Source: Carposina sasakii
Taxonomy: Eukaryota > Arthropoda > Insecta > Lepidoptera > Carposinidae
Length of the DNA stretch: 64,000 nt
Direction: 5' to 3'
Assembly: GCA_014607495.2 (NCBI GenBank)
Contig: CP053163.1
Location: forward strand, 5,746,716-5,810,715
The notes under the pieces are model-generated. The model saw only the letters and a list, made by a program, of their open reading frames with translations, ran no database searches and was not told the DNA's origin. The number at the start of each line of letters is the position of its first letter. Within the stretch, counting starts at the first letter, position 1. Position numbers and translations under genes: made by a program. This document shows, in pieces, positions 48,152 through 61,100 of this stretch.

Positions 48152-48547
48152 TAATTAGCGTAGAATAGATTTTAGAAAAAGTGATTAAAATGTTAAATGT
48201 ATGTAATTGTTTTCTATTTATTAAATCTTTATCCTTAAAACTATAAACTTTAACATACCTTAACTTTATACTATTTAATGAGAGTGAGCGAGGTTTTCCG
48301 GTGTATGAGTATATGTACATATAGTGTTCTGTAGTGGTGAGGTTGCATCATTTCATTCAGTAACGGAGTGAACACGCGTGGCGTTTCCAAACTGTAATTT
48401 TGCATGCGCTCGCTCATATTTAAAAAAAAATGTGAAGTATATTATATTTTTTCTTAGGTAATAAAATATTCATCAGAAGCAGGGGCGGCACGTGATATTT
48501 TTAGATGGGATCTGCATCTCTTCTTTTATGTTGTATGCCATATTTTT

Positions 48548-48926
48548 TTTGTGTATGTGCAATCTATTCTATACATATAATAAAAATGTAACGGATCGCT
48601 GTCTGTACATCGATGATATATAACGCAAAATTAAACAGGTTCAGTAGATTTGGCGTGAAAGCGAGGCATTGAGACCGACAAAGTTACTTTCGCATTATCA
48701 TCTCTCTTATTAAGTCTCTTCCCGCTGTCTGTCCCTATGTATGCTTAGATCTTTAAAACTACGCAGCGGATTTTAATGCGGTTTTTTAAATAGACAAATT
48801 GATTCAAGAGAGGTTTAGGTATACTTATGTAAAACTAGGGACCCGCCCCGGCTTCACACGGGTGTAATGCCCGTTCACGCGGATGAAGCTGTGGGCGGCC
48901 GCTAATTTATAATATTAGTAAGGATA
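48548..48926 (+). repeat. SINE-like lepidopteran repeat
   Basis: Starts ctattctatacatataataa and ends in a gtgggcggccgctaatttat block. Lies between mRpL2 and Atg7. Confidence 0.6.
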
Positions 48927-49180
48927 AGAAATACCAAACCATTGTGATTGCAATTTGCTTTTTATCACTTAGCACATGAAATTTTTGTCATAACTAATGA
49001 TCTTCCTTTTGGTCATAGATATAGTGATGATTGCAATGTGTAAACAAAGTTTATGAGAGATATGATAACGTTTATTGATCATAGTAACCTTATTATACAA
49101 TAATAAATAATTGGAATATCATCCATATTAGACACCAACGAGAGAAAAAATTTTAGGTTATTATTATTAGGTCGCAAGTT

Positions 49181-52100
49181 TTATTCATCGAAATCGTCGT
49201 CATCACCAAACAGGAGAACCTGAAAATAATAATAATCATATTATATTTTTATATTATAATAGGTGTCGGCAGAGTAGAATAACACCACCCCATGTCTGCG
49301 CGTGGGTATAGGTAGCTACTCATAGTAAGAGGCGATTAAAGATTTTCGGGAGGTGGGCAGCAGCCTCTCGTGTAGACAACATATTCTGATAACCACACTG
49401 CGGTCACCAACCCACCTGTCAGCGTGGTGACTATGGCCAAAAACGTGGCTTAGTTCGCGTGAACTAACTTCTCTGTGTTATTCTGATGTATAACGGCTGA
49501 TAGGGTTAATAAAAAAGCCTGTCGGTACCTAGTTCGTGAAAGTCTCAGAGCTGGTGTCAGAGCGCTAGAACATTGTTTCCATACGGATACCGCTTCGCAA
49601 CTCACACAATGTTATGTCTTCTGCGCTCAGGGAGCCTGTGAGGGTGAATGAAAGTAGTTCTGTTTTTTAAGAAAAAAGCATAATATTCACATCGGTTAAT
49701 TCAGCAGCCAGATGCAATTCGGCCAGCCCGGTGATTTCCTCCAGGTATGTGCCGCTGTTGAAGGCGTTCATCAGGAACTCTATGCCCTCGTTTCTAAAAG
49801 CTTTCAGTACGGTGTCGGAGCACGCAATACATTGCTTGAATTTGATGCAAGTTGGCAACACTGTGTGGTACGAGTGGAGGAAGCCACGGATGGAATGCGG
49901 TATCGCGCCGAGGACGCCTTCGATTTCGCTTGGGATATCCATTGAGCTTTTGAGATTGCACATTGCGGGGGCGTGTTGTCTGAAATAGAGTGAGAAATTG
50001 TGTTATCGACCTTAACATTTGTTGTATTCTTAATTTAAAAATTAAATTGTATCAGGCGTTACAATTCGGAAGTTCAAACATTCACCATGGTGGTTTCTTG
50101 TGGCGATTGTAGGTAGTGCAAGTGCTTGTCTTCACAGTTATGAGTTATCGGATCCGAGGGTCAGTGGAGGGTGTAGGGCCCGGTGGTGGGCGCACCCATG
50201 GTGAATATTCTTAATTTATTAACTTTAGGGCTGTAATTATGTGTGTAAATAAATCATTATCTTCTTGCCCTTATCCCATTATAAATGGCGTCGGCGCATT
50301 ATGGTTTACTTCGAAAACTCGCATTTGCCAAAGATTTCGCATTAGTTTTACGGCCGGCTGCCTGCCTGACGTCAACTCTCCTCGGATATAGCTATACTAA
50401 AAACCATAATTCGAGAGACTAATTTGACAACTAAGTGACAGATGTAGGGTTACCAGAATTAAAAGAAATTAAATAGTGACGTAATAGTCGATATGATTAT
50501 AACCAAATAAGCCTTGACTGTATAAATTGTTTAAATTGACAAAATTTCATATCACAGTTAATTTTAACGCCAATGATGAATAAGTGCTCATGTTGGAACC
50601 CAAATACTGCTGTACAAGTTGCAAAAACGTTCCATGAAAGTGATGCTAATAAATAAATATTACGAACGCCAAAAATACAAACAACCATTTCTTGAATTGT
50701 ATTGTAATATATACCTCGCACTGTAAATTATCAATTTGATTGTTTTAATAAAAATAATTGGTATGTACGTAAAATACCAATCTGTATTTTTAAAATATCG
50801 ATACGAACAGCATTAGCCCGATCATGGCAACACTTGTGCAAAATTAACTGTCAAATTAGTCTCTCGAATTATGGTTTCGAGTATAAGTGACAATTTTAGA
50901 AAATCCGTACATGAAATAAATTAAAAAAGACAAACAGGGAACCTTAGAAAACTTAGGTAGAAACAAAGACAGCGAAATGAAAACTTAGGTAAAACAAGAA
51001 GTCATATAGAAAAGTACAACATAGCAGAAAAGCCGTGCACCCTATCTGTAATCTCAAGTATTCAGTTCATCTTTACGTAGCGATTACCTTCAATGAATGC
51101 TTAAATACCATCATCATCTTGTACTCACTTGAGCGGATGCTGTAACATCCCCACTAGGAACTCGACGGCCAGGGCTCCTGCGATGGAAGCTACTCCCGGC
51201 CGCGTCACCGTACACTGCTGGTCTAGGGTGCGGTCTTTCTGCGACTAGAGCAACAACGCATCATTGATTAAAGCCTCCCTCATTGTCATACCTATGTCCT
51301 GTTTATAGGGAATATACGTACTTATTGCATATCTATACATATGTATAATAAAAATGTAACGGGTCGTAGTCTGTACATGGAAGATATATGAGAAAAAATA
51401 TTATAGGAGACCTTTATCAACTTTTTGTCGGTTTGTCTGTGCGTTTGTGCACGCTAATCTCAGAAACGGCTGAACCGATTTCGATGAAATTTTCACGAAT
51501 ATATTGTGATAGGTCCCACTTGACATATAGGCTACTTTTTATCCCGGATAATTTCGACATTTTGCTTTTTTCTGTAGTCCAGGACGCGGACGGAGTCGCG
51601 GGCGTCCACTAGTACATAATAAAGCGACGACATAGCAACTTGTCACTGATCATTTACATCTGCCCCCGCTGTGATACTACGCTACGTGCTACGTGGCTAT
51701 GGGATGTCTCTTATCATCCTATAGTTCTGGCTACCCCATGTCAGGAAAACAGCCGTGTCTATGTAACAATAGGGAATATGCATGATAATTTAAATTTTAG
51801 ATACAACCTACATACCTGCGTGAAAAATCCAAAAAGTTTGGCCTTGTAATGGCATATCTGAGTTTAGCCGTCTAGTCATTTCGCAGTGAATTATCAGAAC
51901 ACCTACCCACCTACCTACTTCTCAGGTAAAACAGGCTGAAAATAAACGAATATAGTAACAAACCACTGACATTTCCCGGCGCAGTGACGTCATTGCAGAA
52001 GTAGCACCCCAGCACCTCCCCCGGCAGGCTTCTAGACTTAATGGGGCAGTCTTGGAGGCCCGAGCCTTCCCCGTAGCCCGCCATGCCACTACCGTGACGC

Positions 52101-55100
52101 ATTACCACGTAGCTATCGAAACCTAGCGCCGCGTTTATCACCAACTGTTGGTTAAAGATTGGTAGATATAGTAATGAGGATATGGACCTTTATTTCCGGT
52201 CATCCCCATTAATAAGAGATTTCACGGATTGTTAAAATGCTTTAATTACGTTACGACTAACTGAGCAAGCCTGAACAATGTTTGATTGACAATAATTTTA
52301 ACTGAGCACTTTTTTTTCCAGCCTGAACGAAAAATAAATTGAACTTCTTTCATCTTGAATATTGTACATTAATTGGGCACATATACCTACATACCTAATA
52401 CTATAATTAAAAGCCCATAAAATTTCAATAAAAAGCGGGTGGGGCTGACGGCCGTTGGTTTTAACGTAATCGTCACTTTTAAAGTAAAAGATTGAAATGA
52501 AAACAAGATGGACTGTTTTGTATTTTAATAAAAAAAGGGACGTAATAGAAACATAAAATACAACAAATGTTTATATAATTGTCACTTTCTTTTTTTTCCA
52601 GCCGGGCAGGTTGTTGTATCGTCCCCTTGGTAAAGCTATCTAACACTGGAATTTTTCAAATCAGACCAGAGTTCCGACGGGTTCAAACAAACAAACAAAC
52701 AAACTCTTCGCTTTATAATATTAAAAATAAATTGTCCAAATTAACTTATTTTTGTATTCTTTCATCTTGACAAACACACGAAAGAATCACCACGCTATAA
52801 TCGGAGTACATTAATTAGAAACAAGCGCGAGCGCCGGTTTCGCACAGTTATATATCCCTCCCCCGCCCCCCCCTACATACCTATGTCATAACAGCGATGC
52901 TATATAAGTGAAATATACACCACATTTTTGTTTCTAAGACCAATAGTTTTTTAATTATTAATAGATAACCTTTTCGTTACGGTCCAGTTTTACCTGGTAC
53001 CCATGCCCATAAAATTTCAATAAAAACACGTTGTACGTAGTACGTACAACCACACACAAAACACTTAGTATTATCTACAGGTAGAAAAGTGTTTACATAG
53101 CATAAGTTTGGTAAGCATGCATTCTTCATACTTGAGGAAAAGTTAAAAGTAGGTACCTACGTTTTAAATGCATAGACAATAGTCGTACCTTTCCATGATA
53201 GGCTGCAATAAGCGTCGGCAGCCATCTTGCTTCCCTCGTGTCCAATAGCAGGAAGATGACGTCATGCGTTTTTATAGAGTCTGAGATCAGTTGTACGTTG
53301 CGTACAGTTTCCTCTTTCATCGAATCCCCTACTGGGTGCCCCGGCATTGGAATGTGTGCGGCTATGCCAAATGTGTTCTGTAAATAATCATGATTTTTGT
53401 ATGCAGTTTACACAGATAATGTCATACAAATAAGAAATGAACATAGCAACTAGCGCCATCAAAGGAACCATAAGGTGAAATCATAGTGTATAACATAAGT
53501 TATAGAGCGCGTTTCACTATTCACTGTCAATCAGTACAAAACAAGAAAATTTTGCTTACGTTGCGCTGAGCGCAGCGATATGGTGCTATTAGCCCATGTA
53601 GGTACCTACCTATATACTCATCATCTTTCTGCCCTTATCCTTATCCCATTTTTATAGGGTGGCACTCTAGTTATTGTCCGTTTCATAAAATAGTTCCGAT
53701 GAAGGATGGCGCTAGTTACTATGTGTGTGTATGACCACATTTTGTGTCACATTATACAAAAAAAAGTTAGTTCCGAAATCAGGCATAGGAATTATTTCAT
53801 CTTTTTAAGTTTTAAGTTTCATCTTTAAACATTGTGCTGAGGGATTCAGCTTTGTTTGCAGAGATTTGGCTAGTGTATAGCTATCGGGATGAAAAATAAC
53901 GTTGCCAATATGTAATTAAGAAAAAGATGGTAAAATTCGTCATCCGTGTAATTGACCCGGTAGCTCAGTGGTTAGAGCGACTGGCACGGTTTGCGGTGGT
54001 CGTGGGTTCGATTCCCACTCGGGTGAGGAATTTTTTCCATTTCTTTATTAATAATTTTATAATAGGAATTATTCTATGGAACGGACTCTACTCACCACAG
54101 TCGGTAAAATCAACTTGAGATTATCAGCGGCCGCTTTCGCCTTCATTTTGCCGCCATTGAGGCAGTCCTCAAACGTGTAGAGCACCTGCCGGGCCGGATT
54201 CGAGAACGACACCTTCCCGTTGTCTATGAACGTTATGTTACGGAAACCCCATGCCTTAAACAAACATGGTGTTTGTTAAGTAAAAACACATACATGTATG
54301 TAATCGCACACCGATTTACGGTGCTACTTATAAACCGTAAGTAGGTATTGTAGTTATGATTACATTAAGAACATACAATCCTTGCTTTTTATTTAGCCCT
54401 TCATGCGGTTGGCCCGTAACATTGGTCCTTCGATCCAGATACATTGTATTTAACCGTTACTTACACTTTATGTTGCTCAAAAATAAATAAAATCATGCAT
54501 GAGCAATGACAGTTTACCATTGAAATAAGGTTTAAATTCCAACAATAATGACAATAACAATAATTACATATCTACAGTAAGTCTTTCTCATTACATATTA
54601 TGACTATACTGTATGTATTCTATCAAAAGTAACCAGGTTAGCTGGTAGAGAATGTAATGGAAGGCATCTAGCTCGCCCTTGTATAAACACTGTATTACAA
54701 TAATGAATATATCTATAATATCTATCTATCTATCTATGTATGGCACATGGTACATGGCCAACCAGACCAACTAGTCAAGCGTAAGCCTATTTTATGTAAA
54801 AAAAAACCTACCACTATGTACAAGACATTCAAACCTAATCAGTCAACTAACCAGCAAATTCCTAGCCACATGACAGCCCAGTGTACCAGCACCGAGTAGG
54901 AGGCACTTGGTCTCCTTTATGATTTCCACATCGAGGTCTGGAGCCAGTCGCCACTTCATCAGCTTTATGTTCATGTCTGCTGATGAATCTGCTCGGCTAA
55001 AATTTGGTGTAACATACTATGTTCAATCAAACAATAATATGTCCATAGATCTCAAAGAGGCTGGGCAGAAGCATACAAAATACACATCCACTTTTGATCA

Positions 55101-58100
55101 GTTAGCCCATTCAGTCCCATGTGGTAAGGGGATCAATACGATGAACACTGGTTCAGTCAGGAGGACTGTCGGCAAGCAAAAGAGGCCTTACCTCAAATTT
55201 GCGGCCGACTGTCAAAAAAGTTAATGAAGTTGAAAAAACCCTAATTGAGACTGATAACCAGCATTATTACAGGTCATTGCGCCTTCAACAAACACCTCTC
55301 CACATTAGGTGTTACAGACAGTCCCCTGTGCAGAGCCTGCATGGAGGAAGAGTAGACAGCCGCCCATCTGCTGCTGCGCTGCAGAGAAGTGGCCCCATAC
55401 CAGGCAAAATATCTCGGCTCTCCAGGCTCGCTTAGCTTTAGCTTAGCTTAGCTGCTAAGATTTCTGGAGGAGACAGGCTGGCTCGAGTAGAGAGCACATC
55501 ACCCTTACACAAAATAGGCGCACAGTCGTCGAGTTGCGGAAATAAACCCGCCCCCTTATTACCTAACTAGCAAAAGCAAAGCGATAGCGAAAATTGTACA
55601 AAAATCGCCGACTGCTTGTCAAATTCGTATTACGTAAAATCAATTTCAAAGGAACTTTGACATTTTCAAGGCGAATATTGTATAATTTTCGCTATTGCTT
55701 TGTTTCGGCTTTGTTATTGCTTTTACGTAATCAGGGGGCCGTTCTACCATACCATGTGGTAAGGGCTAAACCTACTATAGGGTTATCTATATAATAAAAA
55801 TGTAACGGATCGCTGTCTGTACATGGAAGATATATGAGAAAAAAATATTCAAGGAGACCTTTATCAACGCAATAGTACCTAAAAGAATGATTTTTGGAAT
55901 TTCTGATTGTTGAATATATCAACGAAATAGCAGTCTATTTTGCATATCACTCTCTAGTTAAATGAAGCATTAAGGACTATGATTGGTACATACCATATAG
56001 GATCCATAGATGCTGACATATTGGATAGCCTGGGACCAAAGTTTCCTTTTTCATTTCTCTCCCAACCAACCCAACCAGCTTCGTCCGGTCTCATTACATC
56101 CTAAAATAATCGAATCTTTGTCATAATTTAACCATACAAATAAATACAATAAATATACCTATATGTACATACGTAATGTGCAAATATGTAGTAAAAAAGA
56201 CGCATGATCTGTAAATTTTTGGTTTCCGAAGATAGTGGTGACGTCACATGGCGGTCTTGAAGGAAAATTTATTTGTCGGTACCGTAAAGGGAATGTGGTT
56301 TTGCATAAGTACGGACAAATAATGACTGCATGCCATTATGTATAGGAAACCAAATTTTTATATATCCTAATGTGGACTAGCGTGCTAATGTAACTTCAGT
56401 AACGCCAAATTTTCCAAATCACAGTCATATCTTATGGGGAGCATTCAAGTATTACATAACGCAATTTGGGGGAAGGAGTCTATTAAAATATTACATCGCG
56501 TTACGATGGCGGGACGGGTTACAAATGTTACAATCTATACATATAATAAAAATGTAACGGATCGCTGTCTGTACATGGAAGATATAAGTATGAGAAAAAA
56601 TATTATAGGAGACCTTTATCAATGCAATAGGAACAAAAACGATGATATTTGGAATTTTTGTCTGTTTGTTGGTTTGTCTGTGCGTTTGTGCACGCTAATC
56701 TCAGAAACGGCTGAACCGATTTCGATGCAGTTGGCGTCCACTAGGAGAACAATATGTTACTTAACATTTTTTTATTTAAAAAATAACTGGGGAATTTAAA
56801 TCACCCAATATTGGCAATGACTACCGTTTACATGTTTTACAAAGCATCCTTCTAATGCCTAGAATAGAACATTATTTTTATTTTGTTTTCCAAAGTGACT
56901 GGTCAACAAAATAGTTACTTGAAAGTTATGTAAATGTCTTCTTGTAACAAACGTTATAAGTTTTATAAAGGTTACATTGCGTAAACTCTTGTAACAATAC
57001 ATAGGTATAAGTTACATGATAAAATTACCTCTGGAACTCGAATAGTAAAGACGCGGCTGTCATCCAAAGCGCCTTTAGCATCACACCGCATTCCAATGAC
57101 TTTAAAATCTGACCTGGCCAAGCCTGGGCTGTGATGCAACAGTGCAGCCAAGAATAGCCTTAGAGGCCATCCCGGATTGACCCCATTACTAGGATCCAGG
57201 AAGGCAAAATATGAATCTGTCATGCACAAATTATTTTGTATTCCAACGTTTGACTGCAGGACATATGAAAGTGGCTCCACAATTATCCTGTTCCGATCCA
57301 CGATAACATAGCTGAAACATCGCTGACTTTCATCCAATGCCTTTAAACCGTGTGTCAGTTCATTTATCTGCTTCTTGTTGAACTTTTTTGTGAGGATACA
57401 ACTCTCTACCATGCGTAATGTAGGCTGACATGGTGAGGGGAAGGCAAACCAGTAATAGTATTTAAATTTTTTGAGATCCTGAAATAAATTGTGGAAGTGT
57501 GAAAGAAAATATTTAAATTTCCTTTTTCTTTAAAAAATACCTTTGGGATTGAAAAAGAGGTTTCAATAGAATATTAGGAACCAAATACCTGACAACCTCA
57601 CTTACTAATGAATGAATTTGTTTTAGTTCATATTACAACCTTCAAATAAAAAGGAGAATGTCATACCCTTAACCATGGAGGTGTTTATTTCCTCCATGCC
57701 TTAACCCTTTCCCTCCTTACGGTACTTAGAAGTACCACCACATTTTTCGTCTAATATCTTTAGTACGAAAACACTTTACGTTAACCGTAACTGACGATCC
57801 TTTAGCGTACCGTTTCCGTAAGCCAATCACAGCGCGTTATTTGAATTAACGCGCGACGTTGACGAAAAATTTGAAATTCTTGTCACAACTTGTCGAACGT
57901 TTTTTCACTTCGTTGTGCGGTGAAATAGAAAAAGTTTTATAATTAGAATATCATAGGTAAGTGCTATTTTTTTTTTACTATTTACGTTGTTTATATCATT
58001 GGCTATATTTCTATAATGTATTATCACGATATTTCATACGAATATTTAATAAAAACTACTGCGGACTTAAAAGTACCGTCAGGTGATTCTAGTCTCAAAT

Positions 58101-61100
58101 ATTATAATTTTTTATGATACATATACAGGATGAAGTGGGTATTTTATTTTATTATTATTTTTATAAACTCATGTTTTATTTTATTTTTATTATTGTTCTA
58201 ATCAATGTATTTAATGTTTTAGGCATTGAGATGGATATTAAAAACAAAACGGCTCTAATTGAAACCGTTATTAGAAGAGCTTCCGGACTGCGACGAAGAG
58301 TCTGATGCAGGTGTGTCCGATGATGAAGTGGAAAATGTTCAACTACCCTCGCCAAGAGGTTTCGATGAAATTTTTCAAAGAGCTCTTGAAGATGTTTTGG
58401 CCGAAGTTCCGCCGTCGTCGCCGTCAAATGAAGATGTATTGGAGTGCCCAATAAATCAGGTACCCACATCTTCAATACCTGGACCTAGTGTTCAGCCTGA
58501 TCTACCATCTGCAATAACTCTTCACACCGAACTAACCAGCGATTACCCGAACCAAACCGTAAATAGAAAAAGAGGGACCTAAGTACATTTTTACCGGAAT
58601 ACATTGCGGATACTGGAGTAGTAGATGACTGGTTTGCTCACTGTACCACACCGACTGATATATTTTTAGTATTGATTGAAGACATTGTTGAGAATATTGT
58701 ATACCAAAGTAACCATTATGCTACTCAGAAAGCAAAGTATTGAACCTAAATAATTTTTTTAAACCGAAAAACCGACTTCCTCCCAAAACTCGAACTTACT
58801 AAAGTAAAATTTTACTAAAGGGCAAATATTACAGGATGATTTTTGGTCGTCAACGTTTCCGAAAACTACGGAATCTCCCCATAATTACGATCATTTTTCT
58901 CCATGGAAGCATACCTGGGAAGTGTCTGGTTTCCAAAATATTAGGGTCCAAAGTTGAGTAAATAGACTGCGTTTTTCTGCATAAATGCACATTGACGCGT
59001 GTAGCAAGATTTTTTCACGAGAAATAATTAATATCCGTCTATGAAAAAACTAGCATAAACACTGGACACTATAAATTTCGCCCGATCAAGTGATAAAATA
59101 AAAAAAAATTAACATTGTTTCCCAGCATTTTTTTGGCATAAACTTACTTTATTTGATGTATAGAGTACGTACCCTTCATTAAGGGTGGCCACGAAAAAAC
59201 ATCCTGTATTGCGTTAAGCCGTGTACGAAGTTTAGGAGGCATAATATTGTCAGATTTATATTTAATAGGCCACATGACAAAAGAGAAAAAGGACTAGGCT
59301 TCGAAACTTTACGTCTGACAATATGATGATGATGATAATGATGACCTCCGACCGATTTCGGTCATGACGACCACTTCTACTCCTAGATATTACTAAGTTG
59401 GCGTTCATGCTGGATCGGAGGCACTTGAGGTGGAATCGATCCAGAGTGCGTATGTGGCGACGGTACATGCACCACGCCTCGGAGGAATATAAGAAATTTG
59501 GCAGCACAACAGCCATGTACACTTTTATTTAAGCAACATATAATTACACTCCTTCTTCCTGCCCTGTTCCCAATAATTTGAGGTCGGTGCAATATGTAGG
59601 TACTCTTCTTTCATTTATCCCTATTATCCGTCATCTTGTTATTCTCATGTCTACCTCTTCCTCTATAACCATATTACTTCGGACACGGCTTAACGCAACA
59701 TATAATTACACGACTTAACACAATTATCTTCAAGGGTATATAAAGAAGTTTCAAATTTACCAAGGGAAAGACGAAGAACTGAACACAAAATTTACCGGCT
59801 ATGGATTGGGAGAGAAAGTAATTTTGGAGTTAACGGAACAAGATTGGAGTAAGGGGAAGGTAGTTTACTTTGATAATTTTTTCACGTCTATCGCTTTACT
59901 TGAGAAACTGAATACACCTACGCATGTGGAACTATCCGAAGTAACAGAAAAGGACTGCCCGGAAATATGATAGCTGATTCTCAATTGAAAAGGGGCGACA
60001 GTGATCATCGATTTTCAAATTTAGACATTGGATATTGGAAATGGAAGGATAACAAAATGGTTCATTTAGTGTCTAATTTTCACGGGAACCAAGAGGCAAC
60101 TGTGTCACGTAAAGAAAAAAATGGAACCAAGTCAGCTATTACATGCCCTATAGCTGTCAAAGATTACATAATTGACCCGGTGGCTTAGTGGTTACTGCGG
60201 CTGGCACGGTTTGCAATGGTCGTGGGTTCGATTCCCACTCGGGTGAAGATTTTTTTTTCATTTTCTTTATTAATAATTTTATAATTACAATATGTATATG
60301 GGCGGCGTAGATACAGCTGATCGTTTGAGAGCCCTTTACTGTATAGGTCGCAAATCTCCGAAATGGTGGCACAGATTGTTTTGGGGTCTTCTGGACATCG
60401 CATTTGTCAATGCATATGTCATTCATGGACTTATGATGGAACAAACTACCGTAAAAGATTTTAGACATTCTGTTACTCAAGGCTTGATGACAATGAAAGA
60501 TGCTAGTCAGAAAAGAAAGACTTCTACTGATAATACTGCAAAAGGCAGCCCTTCCAAAAGACGCAAATCTGACTACTCCACTATAAAAGACATATGCTTA
60601 GGTAACAGAGGCATCCATTGGCCTACGTTCGTAGAGAACAGGGGAAGGTGTGAGGTTTGTAGATTGAAGAAGATTCAGTCGAAACCTCATAGTAAATGTT
60701 CGCATTGCAACATGTTTTTGTGTGTAAATGAAAAGAAAAATTGTTTTATTGAATACCACGAGGTTAACCTGTAATTATTTATTTTTATTACTACTAAGTC
60801 ATTAATTTAATTACTGCTAAGTCAACAGTCGATCTCATTACTTTTGTAGTTTCTATCAAAGTTCCTAACATTCCTGACGGTACTTCTAAGTCTAGGTCTT
60901 GGAAATAGTACTTCTAACTATAATAAAAATCTTTAAAAAATCTGTTTTTAATTTTACCTACCTTATTATGAAAATAAAGATCAAAAGCAGAAATTCGTTA
61001 AAAATCACTACCCCAGGGGGAAAGGGTTAAGTATTAAATTTTTGTCTAATAATAATTTTAAATAAATTAGGGGTAGATGGCTTACTTCATACATACATAT

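Larger units (their letters stand above)
57701..61030 (+). mobile_element. piggyBac-like transposon relic with TTAA ends
   Basis: TTAA target duplications at 57701-57704 and 61027-61030; ends CCCTTTCCCTCC and, inverted, CCCTTTCCCCCT. The plus strand holds broken transposase: an acidic N-terminus from about 58230, [18 protein letters not shown] and an N.YAtQ-like motif, then [57 protein letters not shown] and a C-terminal Cys-rich finger ([19 protein letters not shown]), ending at 60774. Stops, frameshifts and nested insertions (MITE, LINE end, SINE-like, tRNA-SINE) inactivate it. In Atg7 intron 2. Confidence 0.9.

Noticed and set aside
48479..48500. A hAT element at caggggcggcacg
   Set aside because: A single end-like word without a partner end or transposase motif.
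49712..49988. Plus-strand frames of 77 and 85 codons
   Set aside because: Antisense shadows of Atg7 exon 10.
52434..53004. Targeted mutation (RIP-like) or positive selection on the repeat copy
   Set aside because: Differences are gaps plus words copied in order from the flank, not base-specific transitions; a blended consensus explains them better.
53951..54025. A tRNA gene, because of perfect A and B boxes
   Set aside because: The acceptor stem is imperfect, the anticodon arm does not fold, and the same head with the same AT-rich tail recurs at 60169. It is a tRNA-derived SINE.
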